From assembly GCF_014212125.1 (NCBI RefSeq), contig NZ_JACJVP010000001.1, positions 356,548 through 420,547 of the forward strand: a stretch of 64,000 bases of DNA. The letters are read 5' to 3'. Origin of the DNA: Cohnella nanjingensis. Lineage in GTDB: Bacteria > Bacillota > Bacilli > Paenibacillales > Paenibacillaceae. Made by a program: the position numbers and the translations under genes. Shown here one piece after another: positions 35,486 to 43,491 of the stretch (the first letter of the stretch is position 1; every line of letters begins with the position of its first letter). The notes beneath the pieces are model-generated. The model searched no databases. It was not told where the DNA came from and saw nothing but the letters and a program-made list of their open reading frames with translations.

Positions 35486-36592
35486 CTACTTCATGAAAAG
35501 CGGGTCTCCGTGAAGCGGCGGCAGCGGATGCGGCCGAACGACTTCGCCTCCCCGTTCGTACGACTCCTGTACGGCGTGCACGTATTCCAGCACGGCTAGC
35601 GCGTCCCGTCCGCTGGCGCGGAGCTGATCCTGGGACACCTTGTTGTCGACGTCCTCCAGAAAAGCGTGCAGCCGATTGTTGAACGTCCGGTTGAAATCGT
35701 TTGTTCCGAAGTCGGTCACTTCCGGCTCCGGCTGAACGCTGATCGGGGCGATCCCCTTCTCCGCCTTCCAGAACGACACCTTCTCCACGCAATTCTCGAT
35801 GCAAAACGTGCCTTTCGAACCCGCGACCTCCAGGCTCCACCAGCCGCCGAGGCCGTATACGGCGTCCCCGCGTTGGCTCAGAAGGTAGCCTACGCCGCCA
35901 TTGGCGAACTTGACGTGAATACTGTTGATCGAGACCATGACGTCGCCGGCGCTGCGGCGGAAGCCCGGACGGTCGGAGAACGTCTGGATATGCGTGATGT
36001 CCCCGCAGAAGTGGCGCATGACGCTGAACGGATGCGTCAGGAAGGCCCGCATGTGGAAGTACGGGTGACCTTTGATCTTCGGCGAGCCAGCCGGACCGTA
36101 GTTCGTCTCCCCGCCGTTGAATCCCATCTTCGCCAGGCAGTAGACCAGCTCGCCGATCTCGCCGCTATCCATATACTGCTTTGCCTTCTCTGCGGGAGGC
36201 GTGAAGTAATGGTTGAGATTGCAGCCGAGGTACACCTTCCTCTTCTCGGCATAGGTGACAAGCTCGCGCCCTTCGCGTACGTCGTTGCAAAGCGGCTTTT
36301 CGACGAGCACGTGCTTGCCGTACGAGATGGCTTCCATCGCAGGCTCGAAGTGCCAGCTCCCATTATCGATCCCGCCGGTCGCGACGTCGACGATCTGAAG
36401 ATCCGGCTCGTTCTCGATCATGTCCTTGAGACTGCAATACGCCTTGACGCCAAGCCTCTCCGCCGCCGCGTCCGCGCGTTCCTTGACGACGTCGCATACC
36501 GCGACGACATCGGCGAGTTCGTCTTCCTTGTAACAGTTCGCGTGGTTGTTGCCGATCCCGTTCATGCCTACGATTCCGATCTTGACAGTCAT
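35486..36592 (-). CDS. Gfo/Idh/MocA family oxidoreductase (first gene of the operon)
   Basis: A 368-aa dehydrogenase: KIGIVGMNGIGNNHANCYKE at the nucleotide site, EKP in YGKHVLVEKPLCNDVREG, and the His-containing FHMRAFLTHPFSVMRHFCGD. It differs from its paralogue at 32194 by an insertion (FNGGETNYGPAGSPKIKG) in the substrate domain. The ATG at 36592 follows AAAGGATGC; an ATG three codons earlier is too close to it. It opens the eight-gene minus-strand operon reaching 27850. Confidence 0.87.
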   Translation of the reverse strand: MTVKIGIVGMNGIGNNHANCYKEDELADVVAVCDVVKERADAAAERLGVKAYCSLKDMIENEPDLQIVDVATGGIDNGSWHFEPAMEAISYGKHVLVEKPLCNDVREGRELVTYAEKRKVYLGCNLNHYFTPPAEKAKQYMDSGEIGELVYCLAKMGFNGGETNYGPAGSPKIKGHPYFHMRAFLTHPFSVMRHFCGDITHIQTFSDRPGFRRSAGDVMVSINSIHVKFANGGVGYLLSQRGDAVYGLGGWWSLEVAGSKGTFCIENCVEKVSFWKAEKGIAPISVQPEPEVTDFGTNDFNRTFNNRLHAFLEDVDNKVSQDQLRASGRDALAVLEYVHAVQESYERGGEVVRPHPLPPLHGDPLFMK

Positions 36593-36627
36593 AACCAGCA
36601 TCCTTTCGTTTATCGATTCCTGTCTCC

Positions 36628-36690
36628 ATCATAGTCAATGAAGAAAGCGGATTCATGGCGGATCGGGACAGAAACCAATGCGATCGGGAC
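36628..36690 (-). promoter_or_regulatory. Direct repeats and -10 upstream of the sulfatase operon (AraC-type site)
   Basis: GATCGGGAC occurs at 36661-36669 and 36682-36690, exactly 21 bp apart, within slightly longer similar sequence. A TATGAT -10-like element lies at 36633-36628 on the minus strand with no good -35. This layout suits an activator binding as a tandem dimer beside a weak promoter. Confidence 0.5.
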
Positions 36691-36751
36691 CGAATTCCGG
36701 AACCCTATTTTCTGCTGTCATAGTCCGTTGGATATGGGTTTCATCCGACAA

Positions 36752-36785
36752 TAAGAAAGAAGCCCGCGATTTCCGCGGACTTCTC
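36752..36785 (-). terminator. Second tandem hairpin downstream of the SLH gene
   Basis: GAAG-c-CCGCG / CGCGG-a-CTTC stem followed on the minus strand by a T-rich stretch; acts as back-up to the terminator at 36802-36830. Confidence 0.55.
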
Positions 36786-36801
36786 TCGGACACTGTTCCA
36801 T

Positions 36802-36830
36802 AAAAAGAAAAATCCGCGATATTCGCGGAT
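36802..36830 (-). terminator. Intrinsic terminator of the SLH gene
   Basis: ATCCGCG-atat-TCGCGGAT hairpin followed on the minus strand by TTTTCTTTTT, 20 bp past the SLH protein stop. Confidence 0.82.
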
Positions 36831-36849
36831 CCGATACGCATGAAGCGCG

Positions 36850-38508
36850 TCATATCATTTTCAACATCCGAACGATAGCAGACGCGGCTTCCGCACGGGT
36901 GGTTATCGCCTGCGGCATAAATTTGCCATCCGGGAGTCCGCCGACAATAATGATGCCGGTCTCTTCGGCTTTGGAAACGGAAGGTTTCGCCCATTTCGGA
37001 ATGTCTCCGTCGTCCGTGAGGCTAGTCGGCTTGTCGTTCAAGGGGAGCTTGGATGCGCTGATTACCATGACGATCATTTCCGCATGGGTGATGTTATGAT
37101 TAGGCCGAATCGACTTGTCCGAGTACCCGTGGATAATGTCGAGCTTATATGCCTGCTGCAGCGCCGGCAGCGCCCATGCCCCGACTTCGTTTTTGTCCGT
37201 GAAAGGAAGCGGCTTCCCTTCGTCGGCTGGCTTCAAGCCTCTAATGATCATGTTCGCAAACTCGGCGCGAGTCACTTTCTCATCAGGTCGGAACGTTCCG
37301 TCCGGATAACCGAATACGACGCCTAAAGCTACCGCTTCCTCAATCTCTGCGCTTGCTGGATTTCCCGCGATATCCGTAAATTTAGGCGTCATCGGTGACG
37401 GGGGTTCCTTGTCTGAAGGTTCCGGAGTCCCGATTACGGTAACGACGCAAGCATCGGTAAACCCGCCGCTCACGGACTTTACTTTTAGGATTGCCGAACC
37501 CTGCGATCTGCCCGTTACTTTGCCGGCGCTGTCCACTTCCGCGATTTCGGGTTGAATGCTCCAAGTCACTTCCCTATTCGCCGCATTCGAAGGGATGACG
37601 TCTGCTGTCAACGTCTGAGTCTCCCCGATATTTAATGTGATTGCATTGGCATTCAGTTTCACGCCGCTCACGGCCACTTTATTGAGATCGCCAAGATAAA
37701 GGTTAAAATCCACGAGATATTTGCTTACTTTACTGTCGATGGGATTCGTTTGGATGATGGGAATGTTCGTTATTTTATCGATAATTTTAGGGGGCACTTT
37801 GGTTTTAACGCTCAAAAATACGTCTTCCGTACCATAATCGGGGCCATACCGGTCGATAACCATGGACAACTTGTAAATATAGACCGAACTCTTGTTCGGA
37901 TCGGTCTGATCGTCGACGTAACTGAGCGGGCCGATATGATCCGTCGTGTTGTTTTTATAAAACGTTTTGGTTCCATCGGGCCCATAGCGGGTAATGATAT
38001 AATTCGTTTCCATGTTTGAATTATCGTTCCACGCGAGCGTTACCTTTCCGTCTTCGTTCGGGGTCGCGATCGCATCCGTTATGGATGCAGGTTGAAGAAT
38101 TTTGTAGGGACCGATAATCTTTTCCGAGTAGCTCTTGGATCCAATGATCGGGTCGAAGTAGGAACTGAGACGGAACTTGGCGGAGACCAGACGCGGGTCA
38201 ATGGGCATGTTGATGAACGGAGTCCAGAACCGCTTCCCGGAATCGCCGTAAAGCGTGACCCATGTAGCCCCGTTGTCGGTCGAATACTCCAGCTTCCGGT
38301 TCTCGAAGCTCGTTGTTCCCGCCTTATCGGTATCGAAATAAATGTTATACGTTTTACCCGCTACCAGGTAGGTTGCATCGGCGTTGGTCATCGGATCGAT
38401 AATCCCGAAGCGATTAATTTGCACGGCTTCCGATCGCTGCGTCGTAAATAGAACAACCACTGGAAATAAAGCGACCATAAGCAATAAAGTTTTGGCGAAT
38501 TTGTTCAT
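36850..38508 (-). CDS. SLH-domain surface protein with Ig-like (Big_2) domain
   Basis: A 552-aa exported protein. A signal peptide (FAKTLLLMVALFPVVVLF) is followed by beta-rich domains including a fibronectin-like segment (GKVTLAWNDNSNMETNYIIT), a Big_2 domain (SGVKLNANAITLNIGETQTL; GRSQGSAILKVKSVSGG), a Pro-rich linker and three C-terminal SLH repeats (FTDIAG..., FTDKNE..., LTDDGD...) that anchor it to secondary cell-wall polymer. The third repeat is degenerate. The ATG at 38508 has only a weak ribosome site; a CTG five codons upstream, behind GAAGGGGGA, is an alternative. Part of a possible unit with the XRE regulator. Confidence 0.87.
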   Translation of the reverse strand: MNKFAKTLLLMVALFPVVVLFTTQRSEAVQINRFGIIDPMTNADATYLVAGKTYNIYFDTDKAGTTSFENRKLEYSTDNGATWVTLYGDSGKRFWTPFINMPIDPRLVSAKFRLSSYFDPIIGSKSYSEKIIGPYKILQPASITDAIATPNEDGKVTLAWNDNSNMETNYIITRYGPDGTKTFYKNNTTDHIGPLSYVDDQTDPNKSSVYIYKLSMVIDRYGPDYGTEDVFLSVKTKVPPKIIDKITNIPIIQTNPIDSKVSKYLVDFNLYLGDLNKVAVSGVKLNANAITLNIGETQTLTADVIPSNAANREVTWSIQPEIAEVDSAGKVTGRSQGSAILKVKSVSGGFTDACVVTVIGTPEPSDKEPPSPMTPKFTDIAGNPASAEIEEAVALGVVFGYPDGTFRPDEKVTRAEFANMIIRGLKPADEGKPLPFTDKNEVGAWALPALQQAYKLDIIHGYSDKSIRPNHNITHAEMIVMVISASKLPLNDKPTSLTDDGDIPKWAKPSVSKAEETGIIIVGGLPDGKFMPQAITTRAEAASAIVRMLKMI

Positions 38509-38602
38509 GAAAATACGCTTCAGAAAAAGTCCCCCTTCGGCCCCATTAACATGCAGATCCATTCGAGCCGGCATCACGCTAACGCGCCAATATCCAATGA
38601 CG

Positions 38603-38930
38603 TTACAGCTTCCGGTAGACGATAACGACCAAGGCGTCGCCGGGAGACTCGTACGACTTTTCTACGGTCAGATTAAACGCCCATATCGCAGTCTGCCCGA
38701 TAAAATAGAAGGTTCCGCTGGCTCGGCCAAAAGTGGATGGCAAGCGGAGGTTGGGGAGCATCGGTTACGGGATGAATGATTCCCGGATCTATCGAGGGAG
38801 GTTGGACGATTAGAGGATCTTTGAGAATCCAATCAGGAGAAGCGGCTTGTACGGGGACGGGAAGAATACTGGCGATCGAGCAAACCGAGGGAAACGCGAG
38901 GAAGGCGCCCTTTCGTCCGATTGCACGCAT
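38603..38930 (-). pseudogene. Small secreted protein gene with one-base frameshift
   Basis: ATG 38930, after AAAGGATAGAGG, opens a frame with a signal peptide (FLAFPSVCSIASILPVPVQA). The mature part reads WILKDPLIVQPPSIDPGIIH and then runs out of frame near 38740. In another frame the sequence continues as GTFYFIGQTAIWAFNLTVEK to a clean end (VIVYRKL-stop) at 38603. One missing base near 38740 would join the parts into a protein of about 107 aa. It starts 8 bp after the XRE regulator stop. A sequencing error or phase variation is possible. Confidence 0.55.
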
Positions 38931-38937
38931 CTTGCCT

Positions 38938-39630
38938 CTATCCTTTCTCCACAAGCTTGTTGCCGTGAATGCCGAGCAGATGATAGGATTGTTCGATCAG
39001 AAGCTGCCGATCCGGTTCGAATAAGCAATTTTTTCGATCGAAGATTCCGCTTCGCCTCCCTTGGCGATCGAACTGATTCTGCATGAGCTTACTGTTGCAG
39101 AGAACGACGACTTTCTCGCAATAAGGCACCGCCCAATGCTGAAGATTCTCCCACCGATCCATGACGTCCGGTCGGTTGACGAAGGGCTGACCGTCCGCCA
39201 ACATGTCACGGAAATCGATCAGCAGCTTGACTTTTCCCTCCCGGGATAAGCGCAGACAGGCTTTCTTGAGCGTACTTCCAATATCCGATAGTTCCCGGAC
39301 GGTAATGCCGCCTTTGATCTGCCAAGCGAGTACCCGCTGTTCTTCGTCCGATTCGTACGCGAATTTTTCGGATAGAGGATTGAGGTACGTTCGCTTCAGG
39401 GAGGCAGGGGCGATCGGAAACCGTTCATCTTCGAAAAAATAAGCGAGGTTGACGTCGAACGCGTTGCAGATCGCCACGATATTAAGAAACGCGATGTTGC
39501 GTTCCCCGCGTTCCACGCTTCCAATGTAAGAACGATCCAATCCGCTGCGGAGAGCGAGCATTTCTTGCGTCATGCCGGAACGGTTGCGAAGCTCCTTCAC
39601 CCGTCTTCCGAAGTCGCCCAAGATATCCAC
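38938..39630 (-). CDS. XRE-type HTH regulator with a long C-terminal domain
   Basis: A 230-aa protein with an N-terminal Cro/C1-type HTH (RVKELRNRSGMTQEMLALRS; SYIGSVERGERNIAFLNIVA). The C-terminal 150 residues (LKKACLRLSREGKVKLLIDF; YCEKVVVLCNSKLMQNQFDR) look like an alpha/beta domain, perhaps STAS-like, that I cannot assign. The GTG start follows GGAGGGATC. Directly upstream of a secreted protein gene and the SLH gene, suggesting control of surface proteins. Confidence 0.78.
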   Translation of the reverse strand: MDILGDFGRRVKELRNRSGMTQEMLALRSGLDRSYIGSVERGERNIAFLNIVAICNAFDVNLAYFFEDERFPIAPASLKRTYLNPLSEKFAYESDEEQRVLAWQIKGGITVRELSDIGSTLKKACLRLSREGKVKLLIDFRDMLADGQPFVNRPDVMDRWENLQHWAVPYCEKVVVLCNSKLMQNQFDRQGRRSGIFDRKNCLFEPDRQLLIEQSYHLLGIHGNKLVEKG

Positions 39631-39817
39631 GCCGATCCCTCCGATCGCTTCTCCGTTTCATTTTAATCTATGCCGTTTTTAAAAGTCGACGGACTTTAAG
39701 TATCAATTCTGGTTAAACGATTTCATGACAGAGATTGCTGCGTAAGCGTCGTCGTAAATCCGGAATCGAGCGACAGCTGCATCAAGATATTCTGATAACC
39801 GAAAATCCGGTATTCAA

Positions 39818-39848
39818 AAAGGCTAAGCGATTGTTTCGCTTAGCCTTT
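39818..39848 (-). terminator. Intrinsic terminator of the VOC gene at 39.9 kb
   Basis: Perfect 13-bp arms AAAGGCTAAGCGA / TCGCTTAGCCTTT with a 5-nt loop and a T run on the minus strand. Confidence 0.85.
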
Positions 39849-39868
39849 AAACATAGTCGGGTACGTTC

Positions 39869-40285
39869 TTACGCCTGAGACATAGCGCTCATGTCCATAT
39901 AGGCAATTTCCCACAGATGCCCGTCCAGGTCCTCGAAGCTTCTGACGTACATGAAGCCATGGTCCGCCGGTTCTTTGAACTGCTTGCCTCCCGCGGTCAA
40001 CGCCTTGTCCGCCAGTTCATCCACGTGCTCCCTGCTGTCGGCGGAGAGCGCGATAATCCCTCCGGCGGCGCTGGCGACATCGGCCACAGGCTTGTCGACG
40101 AACGTCCGGAAGTACGATTCCGCGAGCATCTGAACGAACGTATTGTCGTTAATCACCATGCAGGCCGATTTGTCGTCGGAGAATTGGGGGTTGAACTCGA
40201 AACCGATGCTGCTGAAAAATTCCTTCGTCCTGTTCAAATCTTTCACCGGCAAGTTTACGTACACATGGTTCGCTTTGTAAGCCAT
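39869..40285 (-). CDS. VOC family protein (glyoxalase-like)
   Basis: A 138-aa VOC protein: VYVNLPVKDLNRTKEFFSSI with GFEFNPQFSDDKSACMVIND, and the C-terminal YVRSFEDLDGHLWEIAYMD with the final metal-ligand Glu. Members of this subgroup are often labelled extradiol dioxygenase-like, without proven activity. Monocistronic, with its own terminator. Its promoter closely matches that of the VOC gene at 10.1 kb, implying a common regulator. Confidence 0.86.
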   Translation of the reverse strand: MAYKANHVYVNLPVKDLNRTKEFFSSIGFEFNPQFSDDKSACMVINDNTFVQMLAESYFRTFVDKPVADVASAAGGIIALSADSREHVDELADKALTAGGKQFKEPADHGFMYVRSFEDLDGHLWEIAYMDMSAMSQA

Positions 40286-40344
40286 CGATTGGGTCTCCTC
40301 ATCCTATTTTTTTGAGTGCAGCCGACACGTCTCAACTGCATGAC

Positions 40345-40380
40345 TTTAATATACCCGACATGGAATATACTTGTCAATGC
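40345..40380 (-). promoter_or_regulatory. Promoter matching that of the VOC gene at 10.1 kb
   Basis: On the minus strand TTGACA, an 18-bp spacer (AGTATATTCCATGTCGGG) and TATATTAAA. The spacer keeps the same TATTCC...GGG dyad outline as the promoter at 10545-10574, and the -35 and -10 are identical to it. The remaining part of the 40.29-40.60 kb gap shows only a terminator. Confidence 0.65.
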
Positions 40381-40532
40381 ATATTATAATCGCACCCTCT
40401 TGCAGTGCCCCGCCGCAGCTGCGCTGAAGCCTTGGCATTGTCCGTTACCAACCTTCCCGCCGGGGACGGCGTATTTCCAGGCCATCGGGCCCTGCCCCAG
40501 GGTTGGAAAACAATATGTATCGAGAAAACAAA

Positions 40533-40553
40533 AATCCGCTATTTAAGCGGATT
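40533..40553 (-). terminator. Intrinsic terminator of the DUF2935 gene
   Basis: AATCCGCT-attta-AGCGGATT hairpin with TTTTTGTTTT on the minus strand, 55 bp beyond the stop. Confidence 0.75.
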
Positions 40554-40608
40554 ATCGGAATAATCCACGGAGGTTTTCCACGGCGGACAGCCCCGTAGTT
40601 TGTATTCA

Positions 40609-41424
40609 CTAAAAATGATTCGAAGCTTGGATAGGTTTGCCTGACAAACTGTTTTCGAACATATCTATGATTACCAAGAAGTGTTCTGCTTCGCGGAACA
40701 CATGATCCGCCAATAACGGATGAATAATGCTTTTAATTTTGCACGCTTCGATTAATTCACGAGCCGTTTTCTTGAAATCGCGAAGCGATTTTACGGATAC
40801 TCTATTCTGATCCAAAAATTGGCCTAGTAACGGTTTCGTTTGCGATTGCGGTCGCATTGAATCTAAGTCCTTCGCTTGGAACAATAACTGGTCGAATTCT
40901 TGACTGAAGTTATTAGCTTGTTCTACTAGCTTCCGTTCTGATGGATCAAGCAAATGACTAATAAATTTAGCATGGTCAGCCATGATTCTTAGGAAAAATA
41001 CATTCTCGTCAATGATGGCATCGGGTAATGGCTCTAATGTGCCCAGATTCAACTCTGTCAATCGATTTCTGAAATAGTTTGCCTCCCTGCTCACATGATC
41101 AACCAGTAAGGGGAAATTATTGGCGCCGGGAAGCTGGCATGTGAGTATCAACCCAAGTACTTTTCTCTTGAAGGCCCATATATAGGACACCGCGTTATGG
41201 ACTTCTTGATTGAATCTTTTGATCACGGCTGGGTCAGTTCCAAACGTATAGGCGTTAGCTCTATTCTCGATATTCTCAAAGATCGAATAAAATTGATTAG
41301 CCTCATTAATCAATTGCGTATCATCACATCGAAAACCCAACCGAAGAAACAATGAGTGCTCCTTCATGATCCTCGACCAAAATCTTATTTCTTCTAACGA
41401 ACGTGCGACAAAAGCATCTGACAA
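40609..41424 (-). CDS. DUF2935 family protein
   Basis: A 271-aa helical protein of the DUF2935 family, which has two related four-helix repeats. The first repeat starts SDAFVARSLEEIRFWSRIMK and the second contains AIIDENVFFLRIMADHAKFI. Conserved Glu and His (FW-x-R-I-M-K-E-H; ADHAKF; DHV-x-R-E-A) suggest a metal-binding ferritin-like bundle. Function not established; common in spore formers. The TTG at 41424, 6 nt after GGGAGGAG, yields the usual MSD... start. Confidence 0.85.
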   Translation of the reverse strand: MSDAFVARSLEEIRFWSRIMKEHSLFLRLGFRCDDTQLINEANQFYSIFENIENRANAYTFGTDPAVIKRFNQEVHNAVSYIWAFKRKVLGLILTCQLPGANNFPLLVDHVSREANYFRNRLTELNLGTLEPLPDAIIDENVFFLRIMADHAKFISHLLDPSERKLVEQANNFSQEFDQLLFQAKDLDSMRPQSQTKPLLGQFLDQNRVSVKSLRDFKKTARELIEACKIKSIIHPLLADHVFREAEHFLVIIDMFENSLSGKPIQASNHF

Positions 41425-41494
41425 TGGCAACTCCTCCCTTAGTGTCTTCTACTGTTGATACCGTATGTAGATGTTGCTTGGTCATATACCTGTT

Positions 41495-42487
41495 CAGGTG
41501 AAGATCCCCCACATCTACCGAGAACTCAGCAACGCGAAAATACTCGTCATCGCGTACATGGAGGGCGTAAGCGTCAAGAGCGGCACGGCGATTCTGGATG
41601 AACGCGGTATCGATCGGCTGGAGGTTCAGCGACAAATCTTCGATTGCATGTTGGAGCAAATTTTCATCTGGGGCATTTTCCATGCCGACCCTCACCCCGG
41701 CAACGTCTATATTTTGAATGACGGAAGGCTCGGAACGCTGCAGCAGGACGCCCTGAAGAGGCTGCTTATCGGATTCGAACAGCGCAATACGCATGTCATC
41801 ATGGATGCGCTGTTGCAACTGGTCGAGCCGAAGCAGGAGATCGAAAAAGAAAGCTTGGAACAATCGCTCAGCCAGTTGTTGGTTCAGTCGGCTTCGGCTT
41901 ATAACGCGACCGGAAGCTCGGATGCGTTCATACAAGGACTGTTTCGCATGATGGGGGAGTTCGGATTTTCGTTCTACTCGAATGTCGCGGGCGCGTTTCG
42001 TTCACTGATAACGCTTGAGGGCACCATGATGCAATTGAATCCTTCGTTCAGCTTAATGGACGAATCCCGCCGATTCGCAAGGGGGCACACGGCGGATTTC
42101 GTCCCGATCAGTGAATTCACCGATCTGAGGAAAACGGCAACGAACGAATTGCTGGAGCTGCTCCCCGTCATTCGCAGACTGCCGCGGCGACTCGATCATC
42201 TCGGGTCCATGCTGGAGAAGGGCGAGATTTCCGTTAAGATCGGCTTTTTCTCCGACAAGGCCAACACCTCATTCGTGACGAAATGGATTTCACAAGCTTT
42301 GCTTGCTTTCGTCGGGACGGCGTTCGGAGGCATCTCCATCGGATTGCTTAGTTTGAGCGGCCATTACGCTTGGGACCAGTTCAATATCGTGGGCCTTTTC
42401 GGATATGCCGGCATAGTGATCAGCGCGGTCCTGTTCATCCGGGTTGCCATCCATGCGGTGCGGAATTTGAAGCAAATCAAGGAGTAG
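41495..42487 (+). pseudogene. ABC1/UbiB-type kinase remnant lacking the N-terminal half and the DFG motif
   Basis: The frame begins inside the protein-kinase-like domain (VKIPHIYRELSNAKILVIAY) and continues through the catalytic FHADPHPGNV to a C-terminal region with two membrane helices (FGYAGIVISAVLFIRVAIHA). The N-terminal ~200 residues with the KxGQ motif and nucleotide lobe are absent. The metal-binding DFG segment that should follow NDGRLG is also missing: the sequence passes straight to GTLQQDALKRLLIG. An in-frame loss of about 11 codons between repeated GRLG codons would explain it. A kinase product is not expected to work. There is no clear ribosome site. Confidence 0.78.
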
Positions 42488-42538
42488 CGAAGTGGATTTA
42501 AGTGGTGGTCGAGCCGAAAGAGGAATCGAGGACGTTCA

Positions 42539-43315
42539 TCAAAGATGGGGTTCCAGGATCGAAGGTGAATCCATCGCTTTTCGTCCCGTTATGATCCGTA
42601 CCGGAGGAAACATTAGCCAGTGCGGCCCGACGATCCGCACCTCGATAGCGCCGAGTCGTTCGAATGCATCCGAATACTCCTTCACATGTTGGAAATCGAG
42701 GACTGCGAAACGGCCGCCGGGCTTCAGTACGCGCATAATCTCGCTTAAAGCCCGACACCGCTCTTCAGAGTTAGGGATGTTATGAATGACCAGACTGGAA
42801 ACGACGACATCGAAGTCGTTGTCCGAGAACGGCATTCTCCGTGCATCGCCATCCACAATCTCCACTCGCTCGGCCACCCCTTCCGTCCGGGAATTTGCTC
42901 TCGTCGCATCGGGGTCGTTCCCTGACTGATCCTGCTTGTTCCAAATATCGATGCCGACTGCCTTTCCCACGGTTAGCCTGCGGGCCGCTGCATTCAGTAC
43001 AAAGCCCCGGCCGCAGCCGACATCGAGCACCTTCTCCTTGCCCTGCAGCGCGACAAGATCAAGCAGCCTCTCCCGCTCGCGAAACTTCCCTACTTTGCTG
43101 CTCCATATCATATAAAGTGCTTCGGCCGAAACGACCAGAAAGGAGACCAGGAAAACGAGGCTAATCATCACCCCCAACCAATGCAGCCGTTCCTGGAAAA
43201 TGAAAAAAAACACTACGCCGAGAAGAAGAAACCCGGCTCCCATCAGCAACAGGTTGCGTACGACGATAGGAGCGTCAAGGCCGTAGTCTCCCCGCCGTTT
43301 TTGAATTTGATCCAT
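42539..43315 (-). CDS. Membrane-anchored class I SAM methyltransferase
   Basis: A 258-aa protein with two N-terminal membrane helices (LLLMGAGFLLLGVVFFFIF; LGVMISLVFLVSFLVVSAEA) followed by a Rossmann methyltransferase domain: motif I EKVLDVGCGRGFVLNAAARR, motif II GIDIWNKQDQSG, FSDNDFDVVVSSLVIHNIPN and LKPGGRFAVLDF. Substrate unknown; the anchoring suggests a lipid or membrane-associated acceptor. The ATG at 43315 follows TGGAGGTGAG. Confidence 0.86.
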   Translation of the reverse strand: MDQIQKRRGDYGLDAPIVVRNLLLMGAGFLLLGVVFFFIFQERLHWLGVMISLVFLVSFLVVSAEALYMIWSSKVGKFRERERLLDLVALQGKEKVLDVGCGRGFVLNAAARRLTVGKAVGIDIWNKQDQSGNDPDATRANSRTEGVAERVEIVDGDARRMPFSDNDFDVVVSSLVIHNIPNSEERCRALSEIMRVLKPGGRFAVLDFQHVKEYSDAFERLGAIEVRIVGPHWLMFPPVRIITGRKAMDSPSILEPHL

Positions 43316-43491
43316 TTCACTCACCTCCAGAAACGATTCGACCACATAAATTGTACCAAATAATGGCGGTCATTTGCAGAGGTTTTCTTAACGACTGGTC
43401 TATACCCGGCACTTCCGAAAATCCGTGACCTTTTTAAAACCAATCAGCCCACGCACCAAACCCAAACAGCTGCTCCGGCGCTGGTTTCAGC

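Noticed and set aside
27904-36634. Many long open frames on the plus strand across the sulfatase operon
   Set aside because: High GC makes antisense frames long; none shows a family motif, ribosome site or sensible composition.
40316-40546. Plus-strand open frame in the 40.3-40.6 kb gap
   Set aside because: Crosses the VOC promoter and a terminator and has no ribosome site or family similarity.
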